DNA from: Istiophorus platypterus | Lineage: Eukaryota > Chordata > Actinopteri > Istiophoriformes > Istiophoridae | DNA: 64,000 nucleotides | Assembly: GCA_016859345.1 (NCBI GenBank) | Contig: CM029124.1 | Span: 7,562,501-7,626,500 of the forward strand | Direction of reading: 5' to 3' | Shown here: piece after piece, positions 1-12,500 of the stretch | How the letters are laid out: the number at the start of each line of letters is the position of its first letter | Position numbering within the stretch: the stretch's first letter is position 1 | The notes under the pieces: model-generated | Told to the model about the DNA's origin: nothing | The model's database searches: none | Seen by the model: only the letters and a program-made list of their open reading frames with translations | Program-made: the position numbers and the translations under genes

Positions 1-1033
1 TTTTGTGTTGAAAACTGAAAAGAAAGCTTCCATAACATTTCAGCACACAATAAAGCTGCAGTCTAGGAAAGTATTCTCACCTGGCAGCAGAATTCATGCC
101 AGAAACTCTGTCAAAAGCTTATTTCAGCAGAAAGCACTGCTGAAAACCCTGAACATTTTTTTTTTAAACTGAGATACTATGAGCCATTGTACCAGCATTA
201 ATTTATGTTTAATGTACATGCAACCAAAGAAAAGGACAAATATACATCAGAGAGCTATCAATGAATCTGTTCAGGGCGTAAGCGGCTGCTCAAAACACTG
301 TAGACATCTGTGATGCTTTTACTTTAACAAAGACTATAAATATGTACTAAAACCACATACACACATACGGAGTACCCCTTGCTGTGTTTGAAGGCAGGCT
401 CACCGTAGGCCCTTTCCCAAAGCAGAGGTGATGTGTCCTGGTCCACTAATGTCAACATCGCAGCCAGGGTCGGAGCGCTGTCAAACATACTAACATACAA
501 CCTTTTCCAACTAACACTAACATGGTAAGAGTGCATGATTATGTCCGTGCCCAAAATGCCAAGCTCCCCTGTCCTCTCTCAATATTTGAAAGAGTCCTTC
601 TATTGTGTTGCCCTGCCTCGCCTCAGGTAAACATGCACGTGCAACACCCAAGTACCCTTTGTTCAGTGTGTGTGATCTGTGCTTTGCAAGTATTTCTTCT
701 GATATTCATTTATGCTTTTGACTGATATAATATTGTGATATTCTACATGTATTCTCTGTTATTTGCTATGACACATTATTATGTGACCATGTGACAAGAA
801 ACAGTAACAATAAAAAAATATCACAGAATGTGGCTCCATTACAGTATGCTCCTGGAAGGATTCTTCATCCATTTGACTCATGTCTGACTTGTGTTTTGTA
901 TTTTATGTTGTGTGTATTTTATCTGTATTTATTATATGTTGATATTTTTTGGAAAAAGAAGCATTGTATTATATGGCATTGGTATGCGTGAATAACTCAG
1001 TGGTGCTTCACAATAAAAGCATATACCTTACCT

Positions 1034-1080
1034 TTATTCATTTGGCAGATGCTTTTGTCCAAATGGAAGTGTGAATACAA
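1034..1080 (+). repeat. Teleost interspersed repeat fragment
   Basis: The core ATTTGGCAGATGCTTTTGTC followed by CAAA resembles a motif found at very high copy number in fish genomes (usual form: ATTTGGCAGACGCTTTTATC). Only about 45 bp is recognisable. The family assignment is from memory of teleost repeats and was not searched. Confidence 0.5.
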
Positions 1081-2774
1081 TAAAATGTAAGGCTTTTGAA
1101 TCGAGAAGGGATTCTGTATTACTGTAGTTGTCTGCTTCACACTTTTATTTAGTTCATTTTGGGTTTCTGATAGCTTTGTTTCTTATGAGGAACTTCACGT
1201 TGTTAGATAAAAAAGTTTGCCTGTAAATGTTACCATGTAAATTAAATTACTTTTGGAATGTGGAAGGCAGCGTGGTGACAAAAAGAAGCTCAGAGGGTCA
1301 ATAGGATGGAACGTAAATGGCATCATCTATAATCATTTGGCACAAACCTAGTTATAAATTACATTTAACTATGCACTATGTCCTAATGTCCACCATTCTT
1401 ACAATCTTTCAGGTAAAATGGTTTTAAGAAAGCTGAAAGCAAGGCTGACAGCATTGGTGTAAATATGTCAGAAATGATGTACTGGCTATGAAATATGGTA
1501 TGGATGATGGACAGCATGATAAAAGGCATTCACTGTCTTGGTGTTAAACATGAACTGCTGCTATACAGTGGATTTCCAAGAAATTAGATCCCAATGAGAA
1601 TTTGTAAACAGCATCCAGCGGGGGTTGTGTTATTGGGTAGATAACACTCTTTTCTATCTGCCAAAGATATTCTTACTAAGAATCCAGTTTTTCTTCTTAT
1701 TAGTGTAACAAATTACTTTCTATCTGATAGATGATATTTTTTTTTCCAGGTAAGACATATCAGACAGCATATATACAAGTTGCATTTTCCTAAATTGGTT
1801 ATAGTCTGGGTGAAGTCTGAATCACTATTTTGTTGCATAAATTGTAGCAAATGTTGAAAATAGTGATGAAAAATGGTGATGAAAAAGCTTCATTTTTTTA
1901 ATCTTAAAATTTGTTCATAAACTATAAGATTTCACATCATTACATTGACTAACTTGTTTAGTCCTTGGCTTCTCCAATTTGAAAAAACATTCTAAACATC
2001 CTGCATTGTGCAATACGTAGAACAGAGTACTGAGAATAATACATTTTTGATAAACATATCATGGCACATATATGTGCCAAGCATGATCTGTCAAGACTGA
2101 ATAGATCACATACATACACGCATATGCATACGCACTTGCAGTCAAATAGTTAGAACACGCATCAGGCACAGGAGAAAGCATGCGATGAATGTAGGAATGT
2201 AGGTGTTGGAGCATGAAGGGTTTCCCTTGCTAATACGAATATAATGATGTGACTATAACTATATCAGCGTCACCGTGTGAGAATGAGTCCCCATGAGCTG
2301 CCTGATCACAGGAACAGTTGCTTTTTCTTGATCCGCTGGACGATTCCCCATGACTCACACCTCACGAAAGAGAGAGTTAAAGATAGAATAGAGGTAACAA
2401 GAGATAGATAGAGGTTGATGAACAGGAGGAGACAACAGATAGTGTGTTGTTTTGACTGCGCTTGAGAGGGAAGTGAAGCCGTCAGGGAGTTGGCCTACAT
2501 TCATGTAGCTTTATATGTGAGGGGACACAGAGAGAAGGCCCTGTGTCTATCTAATTATTTATCCACAGAGAGAGAAAACGTGTAATGTTGTTAGGTGTGC
2601 TTGTGTACGCGCATGCAGTGTGCATACTTGAACCCCAGGACGGACTTGAGTCCCCAAGGGGCACATGGAAAAATTGAATAAAGTAGCTCGATTAATTCTG
2701 AAAAAAAAAATAGATAAATAAAAATAAACACCCAAATACTCTGCGTTGCACATGAGAGAGCGTGAAACTTGTTA

Positions 2775-3190
2775 GCAAGCTATCAGAGAAGTTTCAGCTA
2801 GTTAAAAGTAATGCATGATTGAAATGTAATGGGAAAACAATTGAAATAGTAAGTTAAAGGTGATGGATAAAAGGTTGAAACAATTAGCTAAAAGTAATAC
2901 ATAAAAGGTGAAAACAGCTAGTGGATAATGTCGAAACAGTTTAAAAGAAGCAGTTCGATAAATGTTTGAAATAGATGGCTAAAGTAAGTGTTAAAAAGTA
3001 TGAAAGGTTAGCTAAAACTAACGTATGAATAGAAATAGCTAGCGTTAAATTCAACGGAGAAATGCTTTGTTGAAAGTAGAAGACACTGGAAAACGCTAGT
3101 TGAAAATAAAGGATAAATGGTTGAAACATACAGGTCAAGGATAAATAGCTGAAATAAACTTAAAAGTCCAGCATAAATGGTTGAAAAATC
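2775..3190 (+). repeat. Degenerate minisatellite, ~30-45 bp unit
   Basis: The stretch repeats variants of a unit combining GCTAAAAGTAAT, GGATAAA and GGTTGAAACA. Recognisable GTTGAAA or TTGAAAT blocks recur near 2818, 2842, 2873, 2970, 3071, 3098, 3119 and 3180. Units differ by substitutions and small indels, so this is an old, decaying tandem array. The exact unit length and copy number need a tandem-repeat alignment. Confidence 0.6.
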
Positions 3191-3466
3191 CAGCTTCCGT
3201 CACTTCCAAGCGGTCGCTGTTGTAGTACAAATGCAATATATCTTGCATATCCCCACAGCGCTGTGTTAGAAACTGACCAAACTAACCTAAGCATTTTTTC
3301 AATTGTCTGAAAACATTAGTTCTTTTTATAATTATTGGTGTTAAATACCATCCAGCCTAGACTGAATTCAAATGAAAACAGTTGTGACAGGTGGTATCAA
3401 TGAAGGGGTACTTGAGTCCAACTGACAGGGCTGTGGGGGTTGTACACAAAAAAAAGTTTTGGAACT

Positions 3467-3467
<1 letters not shown>

Positions 3468-3515
<48 letters not shown>
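3468..3515 (+). repeat. (TG)n microsatellite
   Basis: Uninterrupted TG dinucleotides, about 24 units. The poly-Cys/Val and poly-His/Thr open frames over it are repeat artefacts. A shorter CA tract follows at 3820-3840. Confidence 0.97.
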
Positions 3516-3516
<1 letters not shown>

Positions 3517-6019
3517 AGGGTCTATATGAGACGATGTCACTATCTTTTTTTTCCAAGGTGACATACTTGATAACATTTTCACTCTCAGGCTCTAAAAGCG
3601 GTATTAATCTCCATCAAATGTCCCAAAAGACACGCACTCACATCCATGCACACATTCACACAAACCCATATGTGCACAACATATCACAGCACAGTTGTCT
3701 CTGGCATTTCAGTGATTTAGAGCGTCATCCCTGGTTGCCACTAGCGTGAAGCTGTGATCTTCACATATATGACACCTCAGCTCAACAGGGCCCACAGAAA
3801 CACAGAAACACACACGCAAACACACACACACACACACACATACAAAAACATACACACTGAAGGGATGTCTCCGCTCTGTCTCTCCTCCCGTCACATTCTC
3901 ACTTCCTGATTTAGACGGACACAGAGCAATCCTTTGGGACACGGACACAGTTCTCTCTTTCGCTCCCTCGCTCCTTCCTCCATTCCTCCCCTTTTCTTGA
4001 TCCGCTGCTCCCTCTCGTGGGGATGGAGGGAGGCGGGGCTGGAGGTCAGACAGATGGAGGCGGGCGATACACCTATGCGCACTCAGTCTCAGGTTTGCTC
4101 CTGCGGGAATGGTGTGATGGAGAAGGACAAAGAGAAGGGGGAGTGGAGGGGAAAACATGCAAGTCTCACAGAGGCTTCCTCTCAAGTCATGAGAAGACAG
4201 AGACAGGCCAGGTTTGTTAAAAAAAACAAAAAATGAAAAACAGAATTTTTAAACATATTAATGGTCATATATTGACATCGCTTCCTATTCTGTATAAGCT
4301 TGTACCGACTCTCCATTACAGCCACAGATTCTGTTTACACTCGGTGAGTTACTCATGTTCGACTTATATTTACAGTAAACAAAATTCCCCCAAATCTAGC
4401 CTGATGTCTTTGGTATCTTTAAACATTTTGGGATCTTCACTAGAATTTGAAATAAAAATCTGTGGAATTTAACAGTGTTTGGCTGCAGGGGATGAGCTAG
4501 TAACGACCGGTCACTGCTTGTTAAATGCACTATTCCAAATGGTTCTTTTTCTATTTTACAGTCTGCTATTGAAAACCCTGCATCTCTCCTTTTCTTTTTT
4601 TTTTTACACATTAATGTTCTTTATATTGTTGTTTTTCATTTTTTTTATATGTGTAAGCCCTGTCCTCACTTATCAATACATTTGCTGTTTTCATTATGTT
4701 TGTGTGAAAGCAAAATAATAATATAATTAAAAATGAAATAATTATATAGAATATGTGATTTTTTTTAAATGTTAAAATGTATTTTCTACTTATTTCATCT
4801 TTATTTAGACAGGAGAGCTTCATTGGAATTAAAAAAAAATCTTCTTGAAGAGCTAAGTTAGGAATTAAAATCATGAATAAATAAGTTATAAATAAGATTT
4901 CATCCTAAAAACACCCTAAATAGTGCGGTCAGGCTGAACCTTCTTACAACCTAAGCCTGTCTAAAATCAAAAAAGATCATTCTAAAAAAAAGGTGACTGA
5001 CTGAGCGAGCACTAGAAAAAGTTTAGTCTGGAGTTGCGAAACAACAGTACAAGAGATTGGTGGTGCAGAAAAACCTAATAGCATTTGAAATTATTTGTGA
5101 AGGCTACTGAGATAGATTGGACCCTCCAAAGTCAAAAGAGACAGAAACTGAGATAAAGTTGACTTCTAAAGTGCTGTGGGGTTTCTTTTTCTCCTTCCTG
5201 CTTGTTTCTACTGTCACCGCTGTCAACAGCCGCTTTAGGTCACTGGGAGGGTACCGCTCCATCTACCTGTGTTTTAGCACATCACACGCCGCACTGCACC
5301 CAGCACACACACACATACAGTATTTCTATACACACTCAGGGGGAGAGTCTTCTGTTTGTAGCAGATCAAGGAGCAGCACAGGAAACGGGGATTTGTTTAT
5401 ATGGATTGAGTGACCTGGCAAAGGTTGTCAATTAAAGGAAGGAAGACTGGGAGAAGTGAAGGGGAGGAGGAAGAGCAGAGGTCTATGGAGGCAACTCCAA
5501 AGCCTTCTGGTGAAGAGGTGAAAATAATAGGTAAATAATAGATCCAGGAGGTGAATTATTGAAGGAGTACATTGATGCTTTCATGGTTGGTGAGCTGAGC
5601 CCACATTCCTGGCCTCATTCATAAAAAAGGTATATGGAGGAAACATGAAAGGAGGATGAGAGGGTGAGCGAGAAAGAGGATGTTGTTGCTATGTCAGGTT
5701 TGTGTTGAGTGTTTTGCTGCAATACACCTCCCACCACAAGGCAGTCACAGACACTCACTGATTCATTCACAGACACCGGTTCTCGAAGCAAATCCATTAC
5801 TACAGCATCATATTTATGCAATATTATTATTCCATGTATGGATGGTAACTACTGTTTATGCTCAAGGAACATATATATTCTTTCCCTTTCAACCCAAAGA
5901 TGTTGAGTTCACTATTATAGAAAACTATGAAAAGTAGCAAGTATTCACATTTGAGAAGCTGGTACCGGTGATTTTTTTTTTTTTTTTTTTTTTTGCATTT
6001 TTGCATTTTTGCTCCAAAA

Positions 6020-6115
6020 ATTACTTAAACGTTTCATCAATTACCAGAATTGCTTCCAATTAATCTTCTGTCAACTAATCACTTCATTGATAGAATACTG
6101 GTTGGTTTTTGGATG
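6020..6115. repeat. AT-rich teleost MITE-like scrap
   Basis: Phrases such as CAATTAATCTTCTGTCAACT and TAATCACTTCATTGAT resemble the end of the TTAATCGATTAGT-type repeat also seen at 31845-32085. It lies just after a poly(T) tract at about 5970-5994. Too diverged to delimit. Confidence 0.3.
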
Positions 6116-6906
6116 CCAGAGAAATAATGAAACTGAAAAATATAGTGGGTGTCAGTAGGTATTTATTTGGTTGGAATTTTAATATATATTGTGATGATCA
6201 GTGTCATCAGTTTTGTTATTTAATTTGTCAATTTTATGTAATTATTTTTCCAGAATTTTAATCTATTGTGTTTCTGTTTTCCTATTTTTTTTTTAATTGT
6301 ATATTACTACTGTTCTATCATTTTTACTGTCCTTTTCCACTTAATTGTTTAATTGACCTGTGATTATTCTCTTCATATTATATCTTTTTCATTGCAAATG
6401 CATTATATGTAATGCAACATGCAAACTCTGAATTCTAAATTATGTGCTATGTTCTTCCCCAATCCCAGCCACAACAGTTCTGTAAAATATATTTTCAATC
6501 AGTGGACTGCACTTTTGTAATTAGATAAAGTTTTATGCCCATCTTATTTAATCTCATTCTGGACACAAGGTGAGATTTTTTTGCAAGACTTCTTCACAAG
6601 GTCAATATTAATTTCCTCATGTTGTTCAGAACATGATATTACAGGTTGAGCTTGCTTCTGGCTGCTTAAATAGACCACCCCCAGCCCTTTTGGGTCCCTT
6701 TAATGCAAGATTCTTTTGAGCTGACAGGTGACAGAACGGCCTAAATCAACATAGGTCTACTCTCTTTTGCTACAGAGACAAATACACTCACACACACACA
6801 CACCCTGCTGTTGTATAGAAGACAGCTCCAGACATGCCAGGGCTGGACATGCCCAAAAGGCAGAGCCTGTTCCCTGTCACCTATCAGCTGGTGGCAGACA
6901 GCAGGA

Positions 6907-6908
<2 letters not shown>

Positions 6909-6974
<66 letters not shown>

Positions 6975-6990
6975 TGTGTGCGCGCGTGTG
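6909..6990 (+). repeat. (TG)31 with CG-containing tail
   Basis: TG dinucleotides from 6909 to 6970 pass into mixed CGCG/TGTG steps to 6990. Alternating purine-pyrimidine sequence of this type can adopt Z-form DNA. The open frames it generates are artefacts. Confidence 0.95.
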
Positions 6991-8599
6991 CCAAATGCCA
7001 AACCTGTGCTCAGACTCGTGCAATGAGGACAAAAAGCTTTTGCGAGCCTTTCTAACCTGGATTAGATTCTGCATTACTACATATCAACTGTCCAGCAGTC
7101 TTTTGGATTTAGTGTTGGGGGTACTAACATGTCACAAAACATGCCAGGGAAGAAGAAAGGAGACACGAGGAGGCAGCAGCCTACCGAGGACTGCTAGCAC
7201 GGCAGCCAGGGGCGGGGCCGAGACAGCATGGCACACGCCGACCAAAGACCCCCCTCCTCCTCCCCCCTTCCCCACGGGCTCTGACAGGCGGCACGGGAGC
7301 CCTTTGGCCCAGTGAGGGGTGGACAGCCATCTGACAACTCCCCACCTGCATGACCTTTACCATGCTTGACCCCCCGCAGGAGACAATCACCTCACAGCAA
7401 ACAGCCCCATTGGAGATGTAGACACAGCACAGTCAGAAAGACCGACAGATAGACTGACACTCCTAATGAACACATAGACTGACAGAGAGCTAGATGGAGG
7501 GCAGGTTAGTTAGTGACGATCATAAATGTTTGAGATGAGTCACTCAAATCTAGATGGTTGCTTTCCAAAAACAATGGGGCTCCGGCTTAAATAACATCCC
7601 AACTTTTAATTTGTTCAATCATTTGATTGTGACCGGAGCCTATGGATAAACTCAGTTTTGGCATCGATCATGTTTATTTGGATTAAACAAACCACTCAAC
7701 TGTGTGTTACTGCACTACAGTGGCAGGGCATCATGGCACAAATATGATAGATTTGTTCAGTCAGTTGGTCAGAATTTCACACTGAGAACATTTCTGTTTA
7801 TTGATCCATGAGCATTCAACTGGTTTCAGGTTTCTAGACAAATTAATGGATGAAATAACAAATGGTGGGTATATAACTAATATTTTAGATTTTGGACTTG
7901 ACAAGACCAATGAACTTGAATGGTGAAAAGGGAGAAGTTTAAACACAGTGTTTTGATGCTGATCAGACTTTAAAGCTGTGTACATTTAACTTGGTTTCTT
8001 CTTGATATGGACTGTAGATTAAATGGCAATTTTACAAGGTCGACAAATCTACAAACCTTTTCAGCATTTGTGGGATATGTATAATGAACAAGTTTGTATA
8101 ATACTTCTCTTACTTTGTTGGGGGTAACAAATTTGCGTGGGGGGATGGCATGTTTTATTGCTAGTGGATATTATGAAATGTGAGATCCACGCACCTATTT
8201 CATGTGAAGTGATACTTACATTTATGAATAAGATATTTCCCCATCACAAAAAAATCAGCAGGAAATCCATGTTTTTCTCCTTCGGAAGCACTTCAGCTTT
8301 AATAGACATGTACTGTACATGAGCCTCAGTTGCTCTTCACATAAAACATCAGAATAAGGGAAAAATGTGATCATATGGACTTTGCCTGTGCAAGATGGTC
8401 ACACGTGGTCACACAGTACAGGAAAACATCCAATGGGTCTTTACCACCAATGCTATGAGGCTGAGATAGTTCAGGAAATTTTCACATGAAAGACAGAAAA
8501 TGTCACTATTACAGAAACTAGGGCGGCTAGAGGGCAACGTTAAAGTATATTATAATGTGGAGACGGTGTTTACCTGGACTGGACTGGAAAGGAGGCTTT

Positions 8600-8777
8600 A
8601 AAATGAACTGACGCTGAGAGCGAACAAAAACTGAGGGTGGCGGTAATGAAACCTCGTCGACGCCAACTTCCGTAAAATCTCAGAGACGAAGAAGAGGAGG
8701 TCAACAATACGTAATCAAAAGGCGACATCGCGGCTCGATCGGGACAACAAATGTGATACGTCGCTGCTGCTGCTGCA
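8600..8777 (+). promoter_or_regulatory. ZNHIT2: ZNHIT2 promoter and 5'UTR exon (inferred)
   Basis: CpG density rises sharply at about 8640-8770. The stretch contains an ETS-type ACTTCCG at about 8667 and CRE-like TACGTAAT and TACGTCG. It ends in a (CTG)n run directly followed by a consensus donor: exon to 8777, then GTAAGT. With the acceptor at 9360 this makes a non-coding first exon. The transcription start is not visible; the left limit is a guess. Confidence 0.55.
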
Positions 8778-9360
8778 GTAAGTGAATTAAGTTCAGCTTG
8801 ATGTTTAAGATGTTACAGTAACACTGAAGACAGATTATTTTTCTATTGAATACCTACGCTGCTAGCTAGATACCTTCCCGGCGACCTTAACGTAATATGA
8901 AACCCGTTTAAATGTGTAACGCATCAAAAAGTACCCACTGTTTTGTGCTAACGTTAGCATCTCAAATTGACAAAGCTGGAGTGTTTTGTTCTTTCACAAA
9001 TAAAATGAGTCCCCCCCTCCCGATCTGAAACATTAAACAGGCATTAAATTCTCCTTATTGATGTATTACAGATGTAAAAAGTCTTGGTGTAGTGGGGTTT
9101 GATATAAGTCTGAAGTCTAATTTGTGTTTTCACAAATAAAATTAAGTTATCATAATCTTGAAAATGTCTTTTAAACAGTCTTTAGCTTTTTTAGTATTTA
9201 TGGGGTCCAGATTTGACAAATCTAAGTAACTTTCCCCTGAAATGCTGAATCGGAAATTGACTTCAGTGACATCTCAAGCCTTCAAATTTACCCAGTGACA
9301 GTAACGTAACTAAAGATTACAAACACCCTGTAACATTTTTATGATTTGTTCAATTCCTAG
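8778..9360 (+). other. ZNHIT2: ZNHIT2 5'UTR intron (inferred)
   Basis: Bounded by GTAAGT at 8778 and a pyrimidine-rich CAATTCCTAG acceptor ending at 9360. The sequence between is AT-rich with no reading frame of note. The downstream exon carries 66 nt of 5'UTR before the ATG at 9427. Confidence 0.55.
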
Positions 9361-9426
9361 GTTACGTGTTTCGGACCGTTCTCTTCCTTTGCTACAACAC
9401 TGTTCTTTAGCCCAGTTCAAAAGCTA

Positions 9427-11160
9427 ATGAATCCATTAGTAAGACGGAGACTTCCTCCGTCTGTGAGGAGTCTGTTGACTGACATCAGTCCAAGGGAGGA
9501 TTGGACTGATGCGGAGCCCGACACAGTGACCAGAGACGGCATTCAGCTCCCGTCCAGAGGACTTGCCTCTGAACAGGACGAGTTTCTCATGCCAGCCAAG
9601 GCACGAGAGGAGGAGGCCACAGAGGATGGAAGTAACACTAGGACAAAAGCAGTCTGCATGTTGTGTAAATGTAAACCCTCTTGCTACACCTGTCCTCGAT
9701 GTAACCTGCATTACTGTGGCTTGGCCTGCTACCAGAGCCCAGATCACTCTGTGTGCTCTGAGGAGTTTTACAAGGAGTCTGTTCTGGAGGAGTTGAAGGA
9801 TATGGGGAAAACAGAAAGTGAGGGGCGAAAGAAAATGCAGGAGATTCTTGTGGGACTCAGACAAAAGGCCGAAAGGACAGAGGGCGGAATGGAAAGTTTG
9901 TTAAAAGAAGCAGGTATTGTGTCAGATGATGCAAAAGAAGGGGAAGAAGATGCAACAAACAGAGTGCAGGCTGTGGAGCTTCTGTCCAGGTTAGCTGAGC
10001 TCCAACAGTCTGGAGAAGGGAGTGCAACAGAGATTGAGGCTATTTTGAGAAAACTGGAGGAGATTGGCGGAGGGGAGCCACTGCCTGGAGACATAGATGA
10101 GGATGCTGAAAGAGCAGAAGGGGAGCTGGACTTGGCTGATCGACTTACAGGGATGGATATTGACAAACTTTCAGAAGAAGAGCTGTGGGAAATTCTCAAC
10201 AGCAAAGAGAAAGAGATGTTTTTGGGTCTGATGAAGCGTGGAGCTCTTGGCGGGCTGGTTCCCCTGTGGAAACCTTGGTGGGAAGAGCATCATGAGGGAA
10301 GGAGAGAACTTGTTAAAGAAGTGAGCAAACTGGAGAGAGAAAATTCAACATCTGTGGATGAACAGGATGTTGATAGTAAAGTAAAGACATCACAGGAAGT
10401 GGTTCACAAACAGGGCAAAATGGCTACAAAGCCGAGAAAGATTAAAGGCAAAAACACAAAGGAAACAAGCAATGGCAAGGGAAGTTCAAATGTTGGCACT
10501 GTGCCTCCAACTTCCGCAAAAATTCCAAAACTGAGTTCTCTATGTGCAAATCCATCTCCCCTGATATGTTATGGTTTGGTCAATGCACTTTTTGGCTACA
10601 GCTTTACTCTGTGCCTCTTTAACGGTGACACTGATTCACTGGTGTTTGAGTTTTCTGATATGATTCTTTCCCTGTCTGAGGCACTGAGCTCAAGCAGAGT
10701 GTTCAGCTCTGTCCAAGAGGCCTTAGACTGTGGAGAAAAACTCATTTTGGGTGGAGGGTACCTTGACAAGGAGGATCCTCTGGCCCCAGCCAGGGCGTTG
10801 GAAGCTGTGGCTCACGTCATGACTGGCAGAGACAGAGAAGATGCTACAGGATACTGCCTGGCAGCCTTGAGTCAGCTTCGCTCAGTTTTCTCCCAGGCCA
10901 GAACATCCCTATCTAAAGAGGGAGAGGAAGGGGTAAGGAGGCAAAAGTACTTCCTGGCAAGCAAGAAGAGTGAATTCTTTCAGGCCTGGGTGTTGGATAA
11001 TGCTTGCCAGATTCGTAGACTGGCTGCTGAGTTATGGACCGAACACAGTAAACGAGAGAGTGCAAGGAGCAGCATGGAGAAAGCAAAGACTGTAGTTGAG
11101 GAGAACTTAATGAAAGGGAAGAGGAGAGGTAATAGTAGGTTGATTGAAGAGCTGAGCTAA
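9427..11160 (+). CDS. ZNHIT2: Zinc finger HIT domain-containing protein 2
   Basis: A single coding exon of 577 codons. Residues 77-110 form a zf-HIT treble-clef finger: C77-C80, C89-C92, C97-C101, H107 and C110, with the typical CPRCNLHYCGLACY core. The conserved LVPLWKPWW motif lies at about 277-285 and the LVNALFGYSFTLCLFNGD motif at 384-401. Between them are acidic stretches (about 120-260) and a Lys-rich linker (about 318-350). Known role of the family: ZNHIT2 binds RUVBL1/RUVBL2 of the R2TP co-chaperone and helps assemble the U5 snRNP with PRPF8. The protein is longer than human ZNHIT2 (about 400 residues), mainly in the linkers. The start is supported by being the first ATG after the inferred acceptor at 9360. 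The neighbour LRPPRC lies 1.6 kb downstream on the same strand. The antisense frames over this exon are shadows. Confidence 0.95.
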   Translation: MNPLVRRRLPPSVRSLLTDISPREDWTDAEPDTVTRDGIQLPSRGLASEQDEFLMPAKAREEEATEDGSNTRTKAVCMLCKCKPSCYTCPRCNLHYCGLACYQSPDHSVCSEEFYKESVLEELKDMGKTESEGRKKMQEILVGLRQKAERTEGGMESLLKEAGIVSDDAKEGEEDATNRVQAVELLSRLAELQQSGEGSATEIEAILRKLEEIGGGEPLPGDIDEDAERAEGELDLADRLTGMDIDKLSEEELWEILNSKEKEMFLGLMKRGALGGLVPLWKPWWEEHHEGRRELVKEVSKLERENSTSVDEQDVDSKVKTSQEVVHKQGKMATKPRKIKGKNTKETSNGKGSSNVGTVPPTSAKIPKLSSLCANPSPLICYGLVNALFGYSFTLCLFNGDTDSLVFEFSDMILSLSEALSSSRVFSSVQEALDCGEKLILGGGYLDKEDPLAPARALEAVAHVMTGRDREDATGYCLAALSQLRSVFSQARTSLSKEGEEGVRRQKYFLASKKSEFFQAWVLDNACQIRRLAAELWTEHSKRESARSSMEKAKTVVEENLMKGKRRGNSRLIEELS

Positions 11161-11200
11161 TGAGGGCTTTCTCGAACATGTTGATGTTTGTTCATATTGT

Positions 11201-11282
11201 AATAAAAACATATGAAAATATAAATAATCTTCCTTCTGTAAAATTGAAATACTGAAAGGTTGAGTGTATCAGTATGAATAAA
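11201..11282 (+). terminator. ZNHIT2 polyadenylation signals
   Basis: Two canonical AATAAA hexamers, at 11201-11206 and 11277-11282, lie 40 and 116 nt after the stop codon. Either would give a very short 3'UTR. The cleavage site cannot be fixed from sequence alone. Confidence 0.7.
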
Positions 11283-11559
11283 GTTTAATATTATTGTCAC
11301 TTACTGTATGGCAACTGAGTAAACTTTCTCCACTGAGGAAGACTGTCCTAGTGGACTGCTGATATTTTTCATGAGACTACTCTTTCCAAAGTTGAGTAAC
11401 TTGTATCCTCAAAGTGAATATGTGAATAGAGCATAATTGAATATTTGTTGTTTATTCAATTTCAGACACATACATTGCAAGGTAACGTTTATTTATAGAG
11501 TATAACAAAAATTACAATGGACTTGTCAAACATTTAATAAGCTAAATGCATTCGTATGT

Positions 11560-11755
11560 TTACTCAGGTACTTAAGTACCAACGTGAGGTACTTCACTTG
11601 AGTATTTCCCTTTTCTGCTTTTTAATACTTCCTTACATTTCAGAGGGAAATATTGTCCATATGTTTTGACTTTTTATAACTGACAGTTGTAGCTATTGAT
11701 CTAGTCTAGAAATTACATTATGAAAAACAAAAGCACATAAAATACAATTTGTTTC
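11560..11755 (+). repeat. Teleost MITE-like repeat (GAGGGAAATATTGT family)
   Basis: The phrases ACTTGAGTATTTCCCTTTT and CATTTCAGAGGGAAATATTG, then TTTATAACTGACAG and TAGCTATTGAT, follow in order the familiar fish repeat usually read as TACTTGAGTATTTCC...ACATTTCAGAGGGAAATATTGT...GACAGCTATAGTTACTAG. Recognition is from memory; terminal inverted repeats and target duplications were not resolved. Confidence 0.65.
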
Positions 11756-12424
11756 TCAAGATTAAATTAGTGTTTTCCAAACATTCTGACTTCTGACATG
11801 TTCCAGCAAAAAGAATCTAGTTGTTACTTATGTCTCTGAGACTTTCTTTTAGCACTTGCACTAAAGAATGACTTCCCCCACTAAATTTCCCTTTAAAAAC
11901 CTAAAGTTGTCCAAAACTTCACAATATCAATGACTACAGTAAAATTCCAGAAAGTAAAATTTTTTCACTTCAATGGTGCAAAATTTACAACAGATTGTCA
12001 ACTAGTTCCAATCTTGCGATGGGATCACTGCCAGCTGTGATGCTGTCAACATGTTGACGTGGTCCTTACTACGTCATGAGTAACCTGCACGTTGTCACAT
12101 GTATACCCCTTACTCATGCGCTGACCGCACCCATCTTCAAAATAGGCCTCCATTTTGATCTCAACCGCACACCTGCAGGGTTGTGACGCTATCACGGCGA
12201 CCAAATCTGTCCAAGGTGGACGTATGATCACCTCCCAAAGGACTGAAAACCGACTCTTTGTAGCACCTTAGGTGGCTTATTACACACACACACACACATA
12301 AGATGAGACAATTACCAGCCACACTGTCATGGCAATATCTGGGGCTTCTGCAGCACCTGTAGGTCTGGGGCAAAACAATGTTGTGCCCCATTGGTAATCC
12401 ACCTCTGCACTGGGGTATCTGCAT

Positions 12425-12427
<3 letters not shown>

Positions 12428-12495
<68 letters not shown>
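12428..12495 (+). repeat. Compound (TG)n(TA)n microsatellite
   Basis: TG dinucleotides from 12428 pass directly into about 20 TA units ending at 12495. It lies about 150 bp upstream of the LRPPRC GC-rich promoter. Confidence 0.97.

Positions 12496-12500
<5 letters not shown>

Larger units (their letters stand above)
1..8599. other. Intergenic flank left of ZNHIT2
   Basis: I see no coding exon on either strand. Open frames here are short or are translations of TG/CA repeats. The stretch is mostly AT-rich with scattered AATAAA hexamers (for example near 48 and 1011), so the left end could include the 3'UTR of a neighbouring gene, but no coding exon supports that. It holds a teleost repeat motif near 1034, a degenerate minisatellite at 2775-3190, TG/CA microsatellites at 3468-3515, 3820-3840 and 6909-6970, a MITE-like scrap near 6020-6115 and a C-rich patch near 7200-7320. 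Confidence 0.7.

Noticed and set aside
3709..4185. 158-codon antisense open frame in the left flank
   Set aside because: Partly a CA-repeat translation, otherwise low-complexity; no family features.
6909..6990. CRISPR-like periodic repeats at TG/CA tracts
   Set aside because: Dinucleotide microsatellites without unique spacers, in a vertebrate genome.
9436..9864. Antisense frames over the ZNHIT2 coding exon
   Set aside because: Shadows of the coding strand; the sense frame has an intact zf-HIT finger and full-length family motifs.
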